Numbered from the stretch's first letter, positions 1 through 7,600 are shown. The stretch is 46,630 nucleotides of DNA from M55B177 sp034722275 (GCA_034722275.1 JAYENW010000011.1:1-46630), one strand, 5' to 3'. The notes: generated from the letters alone by a model not told the origin. Made by a program: numbers and translations.

Positions 1-159
1 GACAAAGTCACTCTTTGGGAAGAAAAATTTCATAGGTTTATGGAAACTAACCATCCTGAGTTGGAACAGAAAATCAATAAGGATTTGGAGATAACATCCG
101 AGACTGAAGATGCGTTAAAAGCAGCGCTAAAGGAATTCAAGGAAGGGGTTAGTTATTAG
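1..159 (+). CDS. atpA: ATP synthase F1 alpha subunit, C-terminal end (partial)
   Basis: Frame 1 is open from the left edge to a TAG at 157-159 and encodes the last 52 residues of the alpha subunit. The helical, charged sequence (DKVTLWEEKFHRF at the start, ALKEFKEG near the end) resembles alpha C-terminal ends, and atpG, atpD and atpC follow in the standard order. The nucleotide-binding part and the arginine finger lie outside the window. The gene ends 6 nt before atpG, so the two are certainly co-transcribed. Identification rests mainly on synteny. Confidence 0.9.
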   Translation, partial: DKVTLWEEKFHRFMETNHPELEQKINKDLEITSETEDALKAALKEFKEGVSY

Positions 160-165
160 AAGGCA

Positions 166-1029
166 ATGGCCAGTACACAGATTCTTCGGCGGCGTATACG
201 TAGTGTTGAAGGCACGGCAAAGATTTGCCGGGCGATGGAGATGATCGCTACTGCGAAAATGAAACGAACTCAGGACCAAGCATTGGCCGGGCGTCCTTAT
301 AGTGAAAAGATAGATCAGGTAATTGCTGATTTAGCAGTTCACCCGAAGATTGGTGATGGGAGTTATCCCTTATTGGAAAAGAGAGAAGTGAAGAAAATCG
401 CTATCGTACATGTAACCAGCGACCGTGGGCTGTGCGGTGGATTGAATGCTAACCTGAATCGTCTCGTTGCTAAATTTATTTTGGAACAAGGTGTTCCCGT
501 GACTCTTGTTGCTGTAGGTCGTAAAGGGCGTGTTTTTGCTCAGCACAGCGGACTTGATATTCGCGCTGAGTTCAGCGGAATCAGTGACCGGCCCACTGTA
601 TTTGATACTTTACCTATTTCGCGAGTGGTTATTGATGACTATAGTAATGGCTATGTTGACTTGGTATATCTGGCTTACCCTCGTTTCATTAGCACCATGG
701 TGCAGCAGCCAACAATGGATGTATTGCTTCCCGTTGAGCCTCTGGAAGTGTCTGCGCCCCAGGGTGGGGAATATATTTGGGAGCCTCATCCTGCCGGTGT
801 TTTAAATCAACTGTTACCCCGATATGTTGAAATGAAAGTGTATCATATCATTCTTGAGCTTATTGCCAGTGAACAATCAGCCCGGATGGTAGCTATGCGC
901 AACGCTGGCGATAATGCTAAAGATGTTGTTGAAGAGTTAACTTTGACTTTAAATAAAGTGAGGCAGGAGACAGTCACCAGGGAAATTTGCGATATCAGCG
1001 GAGGGGCTGAATCGTTGCAAACATCTTAA
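166..1029 (+). CDS. atpG: ATP synthase F1 gamma subunit
   Basis: A 287-residue protein, normal length for the rotor shaft of F1, which couples c-ring rotation to catalysis in the alpha3-beta3 head. The N-terminal helix (ILRRRIRSVEGTAKICRAMEMIATAKMKR) and the C-terminal helix ending in TREICDISGGAESL are the conserved coiled-coil halves. The central domain begins with the typical TSDRGLCGGLN motif near residue 85. The ATG lies 6 nt after the atpA stop with a purine-rich stretch upstream. It belongs to the atp operon and is followed by a 59-nt gap with a hairpin before atpD. Nothing is missing. Confidence 0.97.
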   Translation: MASTQILRRRIRSVEGTAKICRAMEMIATAKMKRTQDQALAGRPYSEKIDQVIADLAVHPKIGDGSYPLLEKREVKKIAIVHVTSDRGLCGGLNANLNRLVAKFILEQGVPVTLVAVGRKGRVFAQHSGLDIRAEFSGISDRPTVFDTLPISRVVIDDYSNGYVDLVYLAYPRFISTMVQQPTMDVLLPVEPLEVSAPQGGEYIWEPHPAGVLNQLLPRYVEMKVYHIILELIASEQSARMVAMRNAGDNAKDVVEELTLTLNKVRQETVTREICDISGGAESLQTS

Positions 1030-1044
1030 AGAATAAAAGAGTGC

Positions 1045-1072
1045 CCTCGCCCACTCATTTTTATTGGCGAGG
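1045..1072 (+). promoter_or_regulatory. Hairpin between atpG and atpD, just before the atpD ribosome binding site
   Basis: CCTCGCC at 1045-1051 and GGCGAGG at 1066-1072 form a perfect 7-bp stem with a 14-nt AT-rich loop. The strong Shine-Dalgarno sequence GAGGAGG of atpD begins a few bases downstream. No U-tract follows, so it is not a normal terminator. A role in mRNA processing or in raising beta-subunit translation relative to gamma is inference. Confidence 0.5.
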
Positions 1073-1088
1073 TAGAGGAGGTAACTAG

Positions 1089-2483
1089 ATGGCGAAAGGC
1101 AAAGTAGTTCAAGTTATTGGCACGGTTGTGGATATGGAATTTCCACCAGGTGAATTGCCAGCCATAAATAATGGTATAGTGATTCCTATGAATGGCAGTA
1201 AAGTTATTCTGGAAGCACAGGCTCATGTTGGCAACAACTGGGTACGCGGCGTTTCCCTGACCGCCACGGATGGCTTAGCAAGGGGAGCAGAGGCCATTGA
1301 TATGGGGACACCTATATCTGTGCCTGTGGGAAAAGCAACTTTGGGTCGCCTATTTAATGTCTTTGGAGAGCCCTTGGATGGACTTGGTGAGGTAAAATCT
1401 GAGGAGCGAGAGCCCATTCATCGCTTACCTCCTCCTCTAACGGAACAGGAAACTACACCTCAGATGCTGGAGACAGGACTTAAAGTGATGGACCTTATTA
1501 CTCCTTTTACCAGAGGAGGCAAGGTTGGAGCCTATGGTGGAGCTGGGGTTGGGAAGACGGTGATTATTATGGAGCTCATTCGCAATATTGCCACTGAGCA
1601 TGGAGGTTATTCCGTCTTTACTGGTGTTGGTGAGCGGTCGCGTGAAGGGAATGACCTGTGGTTGGAGGTGCAGAGGTCTGGAGTTCTGGGAAGGACTGTT
1701 CTTGTCTTTGGCCAGATGAATGAAAGTCCTGGTGTCCGCTCCCGTGTTGGGCTAACCGGCGTAACCATGGCGGAGTATTTCCGTGATGTTGAAGGCCAAG
1801 ATGTCCTTCTCTTCATTGATAACATATATCGCTATGTTCTGGCTAATATGGAGCTATCAGCGCTCTTGGGGCGCATGCCCTCAGCAGTAGGATATCAGCC
1901 AACTCTGGGGACAGATGTTGGAGAATTGGAGGAGAGAATTACCACTACTAAGAAGAGTTCAATTACATCATTCCAGGCTATTTACGTACCCGCTGATGAT
2001 TATAGCGATCCCGGCATAGTAGCTACTTATGGTCATCTTGATGCTGTTGTTGCCCTGGAGCGTTCTATTGCCGAGCTGGGAATTTATCCCGCCGTTGACC
2101 CCTTGACTTCCACTTCCAGGATACTGGACCCTGCTATTGTGGGTGAAGAGCATTATCAAGTAGCTCGGGGAGTCCAGTCAACCCTGCAGAGATATAAAGA
2201 ATTGCAAGATATAATAGCTATCCTGGGTATGGAAGAGTTGAGTGAAGAGGATAAACTCATTGTATCCCGAGCCAGGAAAGTCCAGAGATTTTGTTCACAG
2301 CCATTCCATGTCGCTGAGCAATTTACAGGTGTCCCAGGTAAGTATGTGCCGGTTAAGGAAACGGTGCGGGGCTTCAAGGAAATTTTAGAAGGGAAGCACG
2401 ATGATCTCCCTGAAGCCGCTTTCTTCTTGGCGGGCACTATTGATGATGTTGTGGCAAAGGCTAAAGAAATGAGAAGGGAATAA
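1089..2483 (+). CDS. atpD: ATP synthase F1 beta subunit (catalytic)
   Basis: 464 residues, standard length. Walker A GGAGVGKT is at 150-157, the catalytic glutamate motif GERSREGND begins at 181, Walker B LLFIDN ends near 245, and the ATP-synthase signature PAVDPLTSTS lies at 334-343. The DELSEED-type loop reads MEELSEED near 381-388. All catalytic residues appear intact. Two usually near-invariant stretches differ: the segment normally FRFTQAGSEVSALLGR reads YRYVLANMELSALLGR (247-262), and the segment normally LTDPAPATTFAHLDA reads YSDPGIVATYGHLDA (305-319). The ATG has a strong GAGGAGG upstream. The stop codon overlaps the atpC start. Confidence 0.98.
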   Translation: MAKGKVVQVIGTVVDMEFPPGELPAINNGIVIPMNGSKVILEAQAHVGNNWVRGVSLTATDGLARGAEAIDMGTPISVPVGKATLGRLFNVFGEPLDGLGEVKSEEREPIHRLPPPLTEQETTPQMLETGLKVMDLITPFTRGGKVGAYGGAGVGKTVIIMELIRNIATEHGGYSVFTGVGERSREGNDLWLEVQRSGVLGRTVLVFGQMNESPGVRSRVGLTGVTMAEYFRDVEGQDVLLFIDNIYRYVLANMELSALLGRMPSAVGYQPTLGTDVGELEERITTTKKSSITSFQAIYVPADDYSDPGIVATYGHLDAVVALERSIAELGIYPAVDPLTSTSRILDPAIVGEEHYQVARGVQSTLQRYKELQDIIAILGMEELSEEDKLIVSRARKVQRFCSQPFHVAEQFTGVPGKYVPVKETVRGFKEILEGKHDDLPEAAFFLAGTIDDVVAKAKEMRRE

Positions 2484-2905
2484 TGGCTATATTCAAGCTG
2501 GAAGTTGTCACGGCAGAAAGAATGGTTTTCTCCGGGGAGGTTAATGAGGTGGTTGTGTGGGGGGTGGAAGGGCAGCTTGGTATTCTTCCCCATCATGCTC
2601 CCCTGATGACCATGCTTCAGCCTGGAGATTTATTGATGAAAAAGGATGGCGAAGAGCAATATCTGGCAGTAAGTGGTGGCTTCCTTGAAGTACGCCCTGA
2701 TAAAGTAGTCATTCTGGCTGATGCCTGTGAACGTGCTGAAGAAATCGATATAGTGCGTGCTGAGGCTGCCAAGCGACGCGCTGAAGAAACGCTCAAGGTA
2801 GCACCCTCTAAAGTAGATGCTGTCGCTGCCGAGGCAGCCTTGCGCCGCTCTTTAAGCAGGCTGAAAGTAGCGGAAAGAAAACGCCGTAAAAGGGAAACAA
2901 TATAA
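2483..2905 (+). CDS. atpC: ATP synthase F1 epsilon subunit
   Basis: 140 residues, typical of bacterial epsilon, which links gamma to the c-ring and inhibits ATP hydrolysis. The N-terminal beta-sandwich (MAIFKLEVVTAERMVFSGEV, then GILPHHAPLMTML) is followed by the AVSGGFLEVRPDKVVILAD strand region. The C-terminal helical hairpin is rich in Ala, Arg and Lys. The start overlaps the last base of the atpD stop codon, so translation is coupled. This is the last gene of the atp operon; the convergent khpA-rpsP pair lies 35 nt downstream. I see no clear intrinsic terminator in that gap. Confidence 0.96.
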   Translation: MAIFKLEVVTAERMVFSGEVNEVVVWGVEGQLGILPHHAPLMTMLQPGDLLMKKDGEEQYLAVSGGFLEVRPDKVVILADACERAEEIDIVRAEAAKRRAEETLKVAPSKVDAVAAEAALRRSLSRLKVAERKRRKRETI

Positions 2906-2940
2906 GAGCCAGGTTCTAGCTTTATGCTGAAATGCCCTGA

Positions 2941-3168
2941 TTAGAGTATTTCTAATCTCGCCCGTGTTTCGTTTTTAGCTGCTTTCACTCGAAGCAAAGT
3001 TCGCATTGCTTCAGCCACACGACCCTGCTTGCCGATAACTCTGCCTTTGTCTTCAGGCGAAACCTCTAATTTAAACAATATGCCTGCGTCACTATCCTCT
3101 TCGGTAATTTTCACTTGATCTGGTTCTGACACAATAGATTTGACGATGTATTCCACAAGCTCTTTCAT
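2941..3168 (-). CDS. khpA: KH-domain RNA-binding protein KhpA
   Basis: 75 residues, the usual size of KhpA, a single type-II KH domain RNA-binding protein that in Firmicutes pairs with KhpB/Jag. The GxxG loop is GKQG in the segment GRVIGKQGRVAEAMRTLLR (residues about 42-60). The ATG overlaps the rpsP stop (ATGA), and a GGGAGG Shine-Dalgarno lies upstream inside rpsP. The usual next genes rimM and trmD are absent; the cluster ends here against atpC. Confidence 0.93.
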   Translation of the reverse strand: MKELVEYIVKSIVSEPDQVKITEEDSDAGILFKLEVSPEDKGRVIGKQGRVAEAMRTLLRVKAAKNETRARLEIL

Positions 3169-3461
3169 TTTGCCTCCCTGATGTTTGATTCTGGTTCTGA
3201 AACTGACTGTGTCTCAAATTTATCTAGGATACCTGATTTGCGCAGCAGGCTTTTTACCGTATCTGTTGGTTGTGCTCCATGACTGAGCCATTCTAAAGCT
3301 TTTTCTTCGTTGATATCAAAAGCGGCGGGATTAGCCAGGGGGTTATAGTGTCCGATGGTCTCAATAAAGGCACCATCACGTGGCGAGCGTTTATCAGCTA
3401 CAACTATTCGATAACTTGGCTTATGCTTGGCACCTACACGGCGCAATCTCATGCTAACCAT
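3165..3461 (-). CDS. rpsP: 30S ribosomal protein S16
   Basis: 98 residues. The start MVSMRLRRVGAKHKPSYRIVVAD and the motif GHYNPL are diagnostic of bS16, which stabilises 16S rRNA during 30S assembly. The C-terminal tail after residue 80 is acidic and probably disordered. Two starts are possible, ATG 3461 and ATG 3452; the first fits the family's usual MVxIRLRR beginning. A near-consensus promoter lies so close upstream that the mRNA leader would be only about 5 nt. It is co-transcribed with khpA. Confidence 0.97.
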   Translation of the reverse strand: MVSMRLRRVGAKHKPSYRIVVADKRSPRDGAFIETIGHYNPLANPAAFDINEEKALEWLSHGAQPTDTVKSLLRKSGILDKFETQSVSEPESNIREAK

Positions 3462-3472
3462 TTGATTGCCTT

Positions 3473-3501
3473 ATTATTCACGAAGTTGTCATCTTTGTCA
3501 A
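3473..3501 (-). promoter_or_regulatory. Predicted sigma-70 promoter of rpsP-khpA
   Basis: On the minus strand the -35 box TTGACA (3496-3501, perfect) is separated by 17 nt from the -10 box AATAAT (3473-3478, 5 of 6). The expected start, about 7 nt further on, is near 3466, only about 5 nt before the rpsP ATG at 3461. Any AAGG Shine-Dalgarno would then be left off the transcript. Confidence 0.6.
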
Positions 3502-3545
3502 TAGTAACTTCGGAGCAAGTTCACAGAACGTTGGGCTCTTCTCGT

Positions 3546-4271
3546 TCAGGGTTTAGAATTCGGGGAGACAATTTTTATCTTTCCCCAAACACCCATTTTG
3601 TCCTCCACGATGATTATCATGCCTCGGATGTCTGCTATTTTCCGTACTCTCATAAATGCTTGAGAGATATCCTTCTCTGCTTTAATTGTGTTACCTATGG
3701 CTGTAGCTGCAGCGTCAGCTAAGGCTGTTGACTTTGCGATGGCAGTAACTGCATCAGCACTGCCCAGGCCCAGTGAATGTCCTATGGTTGCTGAAGAAGT
3801 GCATATCCCCAGTGGTGTTTCTTCGGGGTTAATTTCCAAAGCAATTTTCCCTGCGAAGGGAGATTGTCCGGTGTAGATAGCTACCAGCCTTTTTTTCGCT
3901 GTTTTTAGAAAAATATCGCCGCCGTTTTCCACAATAATTTCTGGCGAAAAGGGAAGTAAGTCTTTCCCTACTGCTTCAGCAATGGTGCCGGCTACAGCAG
4001 CCATAGGGCCAACACCAGTTATTCGGGATGCCTTCGACATCTCCTTAGCTATAGCTGGTGCGTTCGCTTCAGTTTGATAGGGCTCTAATGTAGTTAGAAA
4101 TGATGGATGGTGTTCAGTGTATTTTTCTAAGGAAGTACGATGTTTTAACAGTGATTTAAGTGCTTTATCCTTAAGATTATATTGAGCTCCAATATACAAA
4201 TCTGACTGTTTTACTATTACACTGAAATAAGTCAGGTCATTATCTTTAATCCAGTGGCGATAGAATCTCAA
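3546..4271 (-). CDS. UPF0280 / COG2122 protein (ApbE-like fold), probable sulfide-assimilation factor
   Basis: 241 residues matching the UPF0280 family: N-terminal RFYRHWI, then SRITGVGPMAAVAGTIAE (residues about 82-99), IVENGGDIFL, and the ADAVTAIAKSTALADAAATAIGN segment. The fold is related to the FMN transferase ApbE. A family member in Methanosarcina (MA1715) was reported to aid sulfide use in homocysteine formation; the partner families of that system are the next genes upstream here. The start is TTG at 4271, with AAAGGTGG five bases upstream and no other in-frame start before residue 79. It is the fourth gene of the operon, 48 nt after the ferredoxin, with a short hairpin between. The enzymatic activity is unknown. 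Confidence 0.88.
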   Translation of the reverse strand: MRFYRHWIKDNDLTYFSVIVKQSDLYIGAQYNLKDKALKSLLKHRTSLEKYTEHHPSFLTTLEPYQTEANAPAIAKEMSKASRITGVGPMAAVAGTIAEAVGKDLLPFSPEIIVENGGDIFLKTAKKRLVAIYTGQSPFAGKIALEINPEETPLGICTSSATIGHSLGLGSADAVTAIAKSTALADAAATAIGNTIKAEKDISQAFMRVRKIADIRGMIIIVEDKMGVWGKIKIVSPNSKP

Positions 4272-4291
4272 GGGACCACCTTTGTTAATAT

Positions 4292-4308
4292 TCTCTCACT
4301 ATGAGAGA
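4292..4308 (-). promoter_or_regulatory. Small intergenic hairpin before the UPF0280 gene
   Basis: TCTCTCA and TGAGAGA form a perfect 7-bp stem with a 3-nt loop in the 48-nt gap between the ferredoxin gene and the UPF0280 gene. No U-tract follows on the minus strand, so read-through is expected. It may be a processing site or partial attenuator. Confidence 0.35.
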
Positions 4309-4319
4309 GATTTGTTACT

Positions 4320-4739
4320 TCAGAAATATAGCTTCATGGCATGAGGCGGGCAAGCTTTGACACATAGACCGCAAACAAGGCATTTACTGTGGTCAAAAAG
4401 CACCTTTCTAGTTTTTGGCTCTAAGGTGAAGACACCGGTAGGGCAGATAGTGATACATGCTCCACAGTGAGTGCATCTGATTTCATCGCGAATTATATCC
4501 TGGCTCAGGGATTGGATTATAACTCCCGCTTCGATAAGATACTGGATGCCTTTATCGTAGTTTTGCTGGCTGCCGCTCAGTTCCATAACCAGCAGTCCTT
4601 CTTCTCCTGGCGATACTGAAGCTTTGAGGATATTAAAGCTGAGATCAAAATCCCGCACTAGGTGGTAAACAACTGGCTGCTCTGTTATGCCGGGAGGGAA
4701 ATGAAGGACTATTTTTCTTGATATCTCTGCATTTATCAT
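4320..4739 (-). CDS. NIL-domain 2[4Fe-4S] ferredoxin, homocysteine biosynthesis partner
   Basis: 139 residues. Residues 1-80 form a NIL domain (a small ligand-binding fold also seen in methionine ABC transporters). Residues 85-139 carry two complete 4Fe-4S motifs: Cys89, 92, 95, 99 and Cys120, 123, 126, 130. This architecture matches MA1822 of Methanosarcina, reported to work with the COG1900 protein MA1821 in turning aspartate semialdehyde and sulfide into homocysteine. The ATG overlaps the stop of the COG1900 gene (ATGA), so the two are translationally coupled. Expected to be a cytoplasmic electron or sulfur carrier. Confidence 0.92.
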   Translation of the reverse strand: MINAEISRKIVLHFPPGITEQPVVYHLVRDFDLSFNILKASVSPGEEGLLVMELSGSQQNYDKGIQYLIEAGVIIQSLSQDIIRDEIRCTHCGACITICPTGVFTLEPKTRKVLFDHSKCLVCGLCVKACPPHAMKLYF

Positions 4740-5944
4740 TCTATTATGGGTCTCTCCTTGAGTGTTTTAAGTTTCATTCCTGATTCTGCTCCTGGTATGG
4801 GAGCTGCTGGCTCCGAAAGCAAGAACTCTCCTTTTTCTATCCAGCTTTTCAAGATATCGGTGATCTCTACTGCTTTAGGGTAGCTGGAAAGAGAAGCTGT
4901 AGCAACATCTTTGTCTTGAACTTTGATACGTCCGCTTTTGAGTTGGGCATAGCTAACTTCGCACAAGATGTCTGGTTTCCTTTGAGGATAAGCTTCGGAA
5001 TAATCTATGACAGGAGCAAAGATGTCAGCATCGCTGACCAGAGTGTATCGCAGGATTTCCTCAGATAGTATGGGTATAGGAATACCTATGCCCACAGTCA
5101 AAGTAGCGCCATAACCAAGCATACTCGTTCCCACCAGCCATTCTGGTTTCATCTGTTTCAGGTTTCCAATTAAGGCTAGAGTTCCCGCTGGTTCTCTGGG
5201 CACGCCATTGTCTCCCCGCGGGACACCGGGATTGTGTTGTGTCCCATGCCAGGCAACATATCCGATATCGCCACCAAGAAATATCTTGGTGCCTATACCT
5301 ATGGTTTTGTAGTAAGGGTCATTGAGTAAAGGGGAAAGCTGTCCTGATGTGGAGTAATTGGCATTGCCCAGATTTGGTTTCAATACCCCCATATAGGTGT
5401 AAATCGTCTCATTTGATAGATTCACCCCAACCTCGTAGTTTTGGTAGGCGTTTCTTACATTGAATAAAATAGCGTTATTGATATCTTTGATATTGATCCA
5501 GGTCTCCAATTTTTTTCTAGGATAGCAATCTGTGCCGTAGGCAGTGGCTACCAACCGTATATCCTTTCCTGCTACCAAATCTTCAATAACATGCCCGCCA
5601 CCATAGTTAAATTCGCCGGGATAGAATCTATTTTTGGGATCATCTTCAGGAAGTGCCGTTGCCCCGAGAAAGATATCCACGGCAGCCAGCCCGGTGTAAA
5701 CGGGAACATCGTTGAGATAAACTTTGCCTCCGCCAAGCTTTATCCTGGGTTGGGAATGCCCTATATTGAGAAAGACTCCCGAGGAGCACATAGGGCTGAA
5801 GGTACCTGTGGTAACTACATCAATTTCCTCTGCCGTCTTCTTTATGCCTTTCTGGCGGGCAATACCGATTACTTCTTCAGCAGTCACCACTACCGCCTGG
5901 CCGTTTTTAATTTTCTGGTTGATTTCAGCGATTGTTTTTGTCAT
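4736..5944 (-). CDS. COG1900 / DUF39 homocysteine biosynthesis protein
   Basis: 402 residues, a full-length DUF39 domain without the C-terminal CBS pair seen in some archaeal members. The family converts L-aspartate semialdehyde to homocysteine with sulfide, bypassing homoserine activation. Two motif cysteines are present: Cys53 in TFSPMCSSG and Cys140 in AYGTDCYPRK, fitting the two catalytic cysteines described in the Methanosarcina homologue. Other family blocks are FNYGGGHVIEDLVAGK (112-127) and GGDIGYVAWHGTQHNPGVPR. The start overlaps the thi4 gene by 20 nt and the end overlaps the ferredoxin gene by 4 nt. Function is assigned by family; the substrate in this organism is inferred. Confidence 0.9.
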   Translation of the reverse strand: MTKTIAEINQKIKNGQAVVVTAEEVIGIARQKGIKKTAEEIDVVTTGTFSPMCSSGVFLNIGHSQPRIKLGGGKVYLNDVPVYTGLAAVDIFLGATALPEDDPKNRFYPGEFNYGGGHVIEDLVAGKDIRLVATAYGTDCYPRKKLETWINIKDINNAILFNVRNAYQNYEVGVNLSNETIYTYMGVLKPNLGNANYSTSGQLSPLLNDPYYKTIGIGTKIFLGGDIGYVAWHGTQHNPGVPRGDNGVPREPAGTLALIGNLKQMKPEWLVGTSMLGYGATLTVGIGIPIPILSEEILRYTLVSDADIFAPVIDYSEAYPQRKPDILCEVSYAQLKSGRIKVQDKDVATASLSSYPKAVEITDILKSWIEKGEFLLSEPAAPIPGAESGMKLKTLKERPIIE

Positions 5945-6719
5945 CTTGTTTGAACAGATTCATGGCTAGCTGCGCTGCCTTTTTGCCAGATAGGAGCATG
6001 CCGCCAAATATTGGCCCCATTCTGGGAGAACCGAAAACTGCGTTGGCTGCCATACCAGCGACTATTAATCCAGGATATGCCTCTCTGGTGTTTTCTACAA
6101 CCTTTTTTTCTGCTACTTCAGCCCACATTGGCCTTTCACCCGTTATCTGTCCAGTTGCTGTCCTTAATTTTTCTCCCATTTTCTCAGTGACCATGTGGCA
6201 AATTTCACAATTATGCCCTGTAGCATCTATCACTATTTTTGACCTTATAGCTAAGGGGTCAACATGCAGGTTCCCTGATAGCACCGTGCTCCAGTTTAAT
6301 ACTAACCCACTTACTCTATTACCCTCTCTGATGACCACATCCTCAACGCTGAATGAGTTAAATATCTTAGCTCCAGCTTTTACTGTTTGAGAGCATAGAG
6401 TTGAGGCTACCTCTATGGCACCAGCGATATAATAGCCTTCCTGATATTGATTGGTGCTGATGCCAAACTCATCTAAAATTTCCTTCCCTTCATCTTGGAC
6501 TACGATTTTGTTAAACAGCATACCTCCGCCCCAGATGCCTCCACCAATGCTCAATTTTCTCTCAAAAATGGCAGTTGTCACGTTTTCTTTAGCCAGGTAG
6601 TAAGCTGCACTCATGCCGGCTGGTCCTGCCCCTACTATAGCTACCTGGAGTTCCATTGCCTCGAGCAAATCTTTAATATAGCTCTCAGTTATGGCTCTGG
6701 AGATGGTAACTTCATCCAT
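5925..6719 (-). CDS. thi4: Thi4-family thiazole synthase, sulfide-dependent type
   Basis: 264 residues of the Thi4 family, which makes the thiazole phosphate precursor of thiamine from NAD and glycine. The dinucleotide-binding motif GAGPAG is at 30-35, followed by IFERKLSIGGGIWGGGM. The position of the suicide sulfur-donor cysteine in yeast Thi4 is His152 here (motif LHVDPL), as in the archaeal enzymes that use sulfide catalytically. The GMAANAVFGSPRMGPIFGGMLLSG C-terminal block is intact. The ATG has GAAGGAG upstream. First gene of the sulfide operon; no TPP riboswitch is visible in the 89-nt leader. Confidence 0.94.
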   Translation of the reverse strand: MDEVTISRAITESYIKDLLEAMELQVAIVGAGPAGMSAAYYLAKENVTTAIFERKLSIGGGIWGGGMLFNKIVVQDEGKEILDEFGISTNQYQEGYYIAGAIEVASTLCSQTVKAGAKIFNSFSVEDVVIREGNRVSGLVLNWSTVLSGNLHVDPLAIRSKIVIDATGHNCEICHMVTEKMGEKLRTATGQITGERPMWAEVAEKKVVENTREAYPGLIVAGMAANAVFGSPRMGPIFGGMLLSGKKAAQLAMNLFKQDDKNNR

Positions 6720-6808
6720 TGTTTTTCTCCTTCTTCAATAGTTACAGATTAGTCGCTTAGTATACTCCCTTCCAGATTAGTTTTCTAACTGTGATTGGTC
6801 TCTTGGTC

Positions 6809-7600
6809 TTAGCTACGTCCTAACTTAACTACTTCTCCGTCGCTCACCACTCTCCAGGCATGAGTATAGATGTTCATTCTTTTTTCTCTGGCAAAGCCGA
6901 TGAGAGTTACACCTGAATTATCAGCCAGGCTCACTCCCAGGTCAGTTGGAGCAGCTTTGGAAATAAGCACAGGAATATTTTTCTTAGCAACCTTAAGCAC
7001 TATCTCTGAGGATACTCTTCCACTGGTGATTATCAGATGGCCATCTGTAGGTATATCCTTCAAAAGGCATTCCCCCAATATCTTATCAATGGCGTTATGC
7101 CTTCCAATGTCCTCACTGAAGATGAGAATGTTATCTGCATTACACAGAGCTGCACTGTGAACGCCACCTGTTGCTTTGAAAACTCTGGAGTGTGATACGA
7201 AATCCTCCATTAAAGAAAGAACTTGACCGGCTGTGATTGTTATCTCAGGTTTCATGCTTATCTTTTGTGCATTGATGGAGGCAGAGCCTCTTCCTTTGAT
7301 TGGAGCGAGGGCTAAATTGGCAGGAGCATTTATTGCTTTTGTAATTTCTGCTTGAATCAATCGCTTTCGCTGCCTGAGTTTAATTTCTTTAACTTCGCGC
7401 TTGCTTTTTATCAAACCATGAGAGCAAAGAAAGCCCATAGCTAAATACTTCAACTTTGTAGGAGAGCAAAGCAATGTCGTCACTTCCTTATTGTTCACGA
7501 TAATGGTAAGGGCAGATTCCTTAACAACTATATCCTCAATGCTGCTTTTGCTTTGTTTGGTAACTCGCAATATAGAAAGCTTCTCAGTGGTATTCTTCAT
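6809..7600 (-). CDS. fdhD: FdhD-family protein lacking the CxxC sulfur-relay motif
   Basis: 263 residues. FdhD moves sulfur from a cysteine desulfurase to the molybdenum cofactor of formate dehydrogenases. Family blocks are clear: LLCSPTKLKYLAMGFLCSHGLI (44-64), FKATGGVHSAAL (141-152), EDIGRHNAIDK (163-173) and ITSGRVSSEIVLK. The loop that normally reads TSSCGxCGKxS is IKGRGSASIN (101-110), so both relay cysteines are gone. The protein may bind the cofactor without carrying sulfur, or use another cysteine. The ATG at 7600 opens 89 nt before thi4, in the same direction. No formate dehydrogenase gene is in the window. Confidence 0.9.
   Translation of the reverse strand: MKNTTEKLSILRVTKQSKSSIEDIVVKESALTIIVNNKEVTTLLCSPTKLKYLAMGFLCSHGLIKSKREVKEIKLRQRKRLIQAEITKAINAPANLALAPIKGRGSASINAQKISMKPEITITAGQVLSLMEDFVSHSRVFKATGGVHSAALCNADNILIFSEDIGRHNAIDKILGECLLKDIPTDGHLIITSGRVSSEIVLKVAKKNIPVLISKAAPTDLGVSLADNSGVTLIGFAREKRMNIYTHAWRVVSDGEVVKLGRS

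Noticed and set aside
2156..2596. A 146-codon minus-strand frame across the atpD-atpC junction
   Set aside because: It lies fully antisense to two certain genes, has no family resemblance and no ribosome binding site.
5932..6390. A 152-codon plus-strand frame antisense to thi4
   Set aside because: Shadow of a certain gene; Cys/Ser/Pro-rich sequence without motifs.
6720..6808. Possible TPP riboswitch ahead of thi4
   Set aside because: The conserved CTGAGA and the downstream TPP-aptamer sequence are absent in the 89-nt leader.
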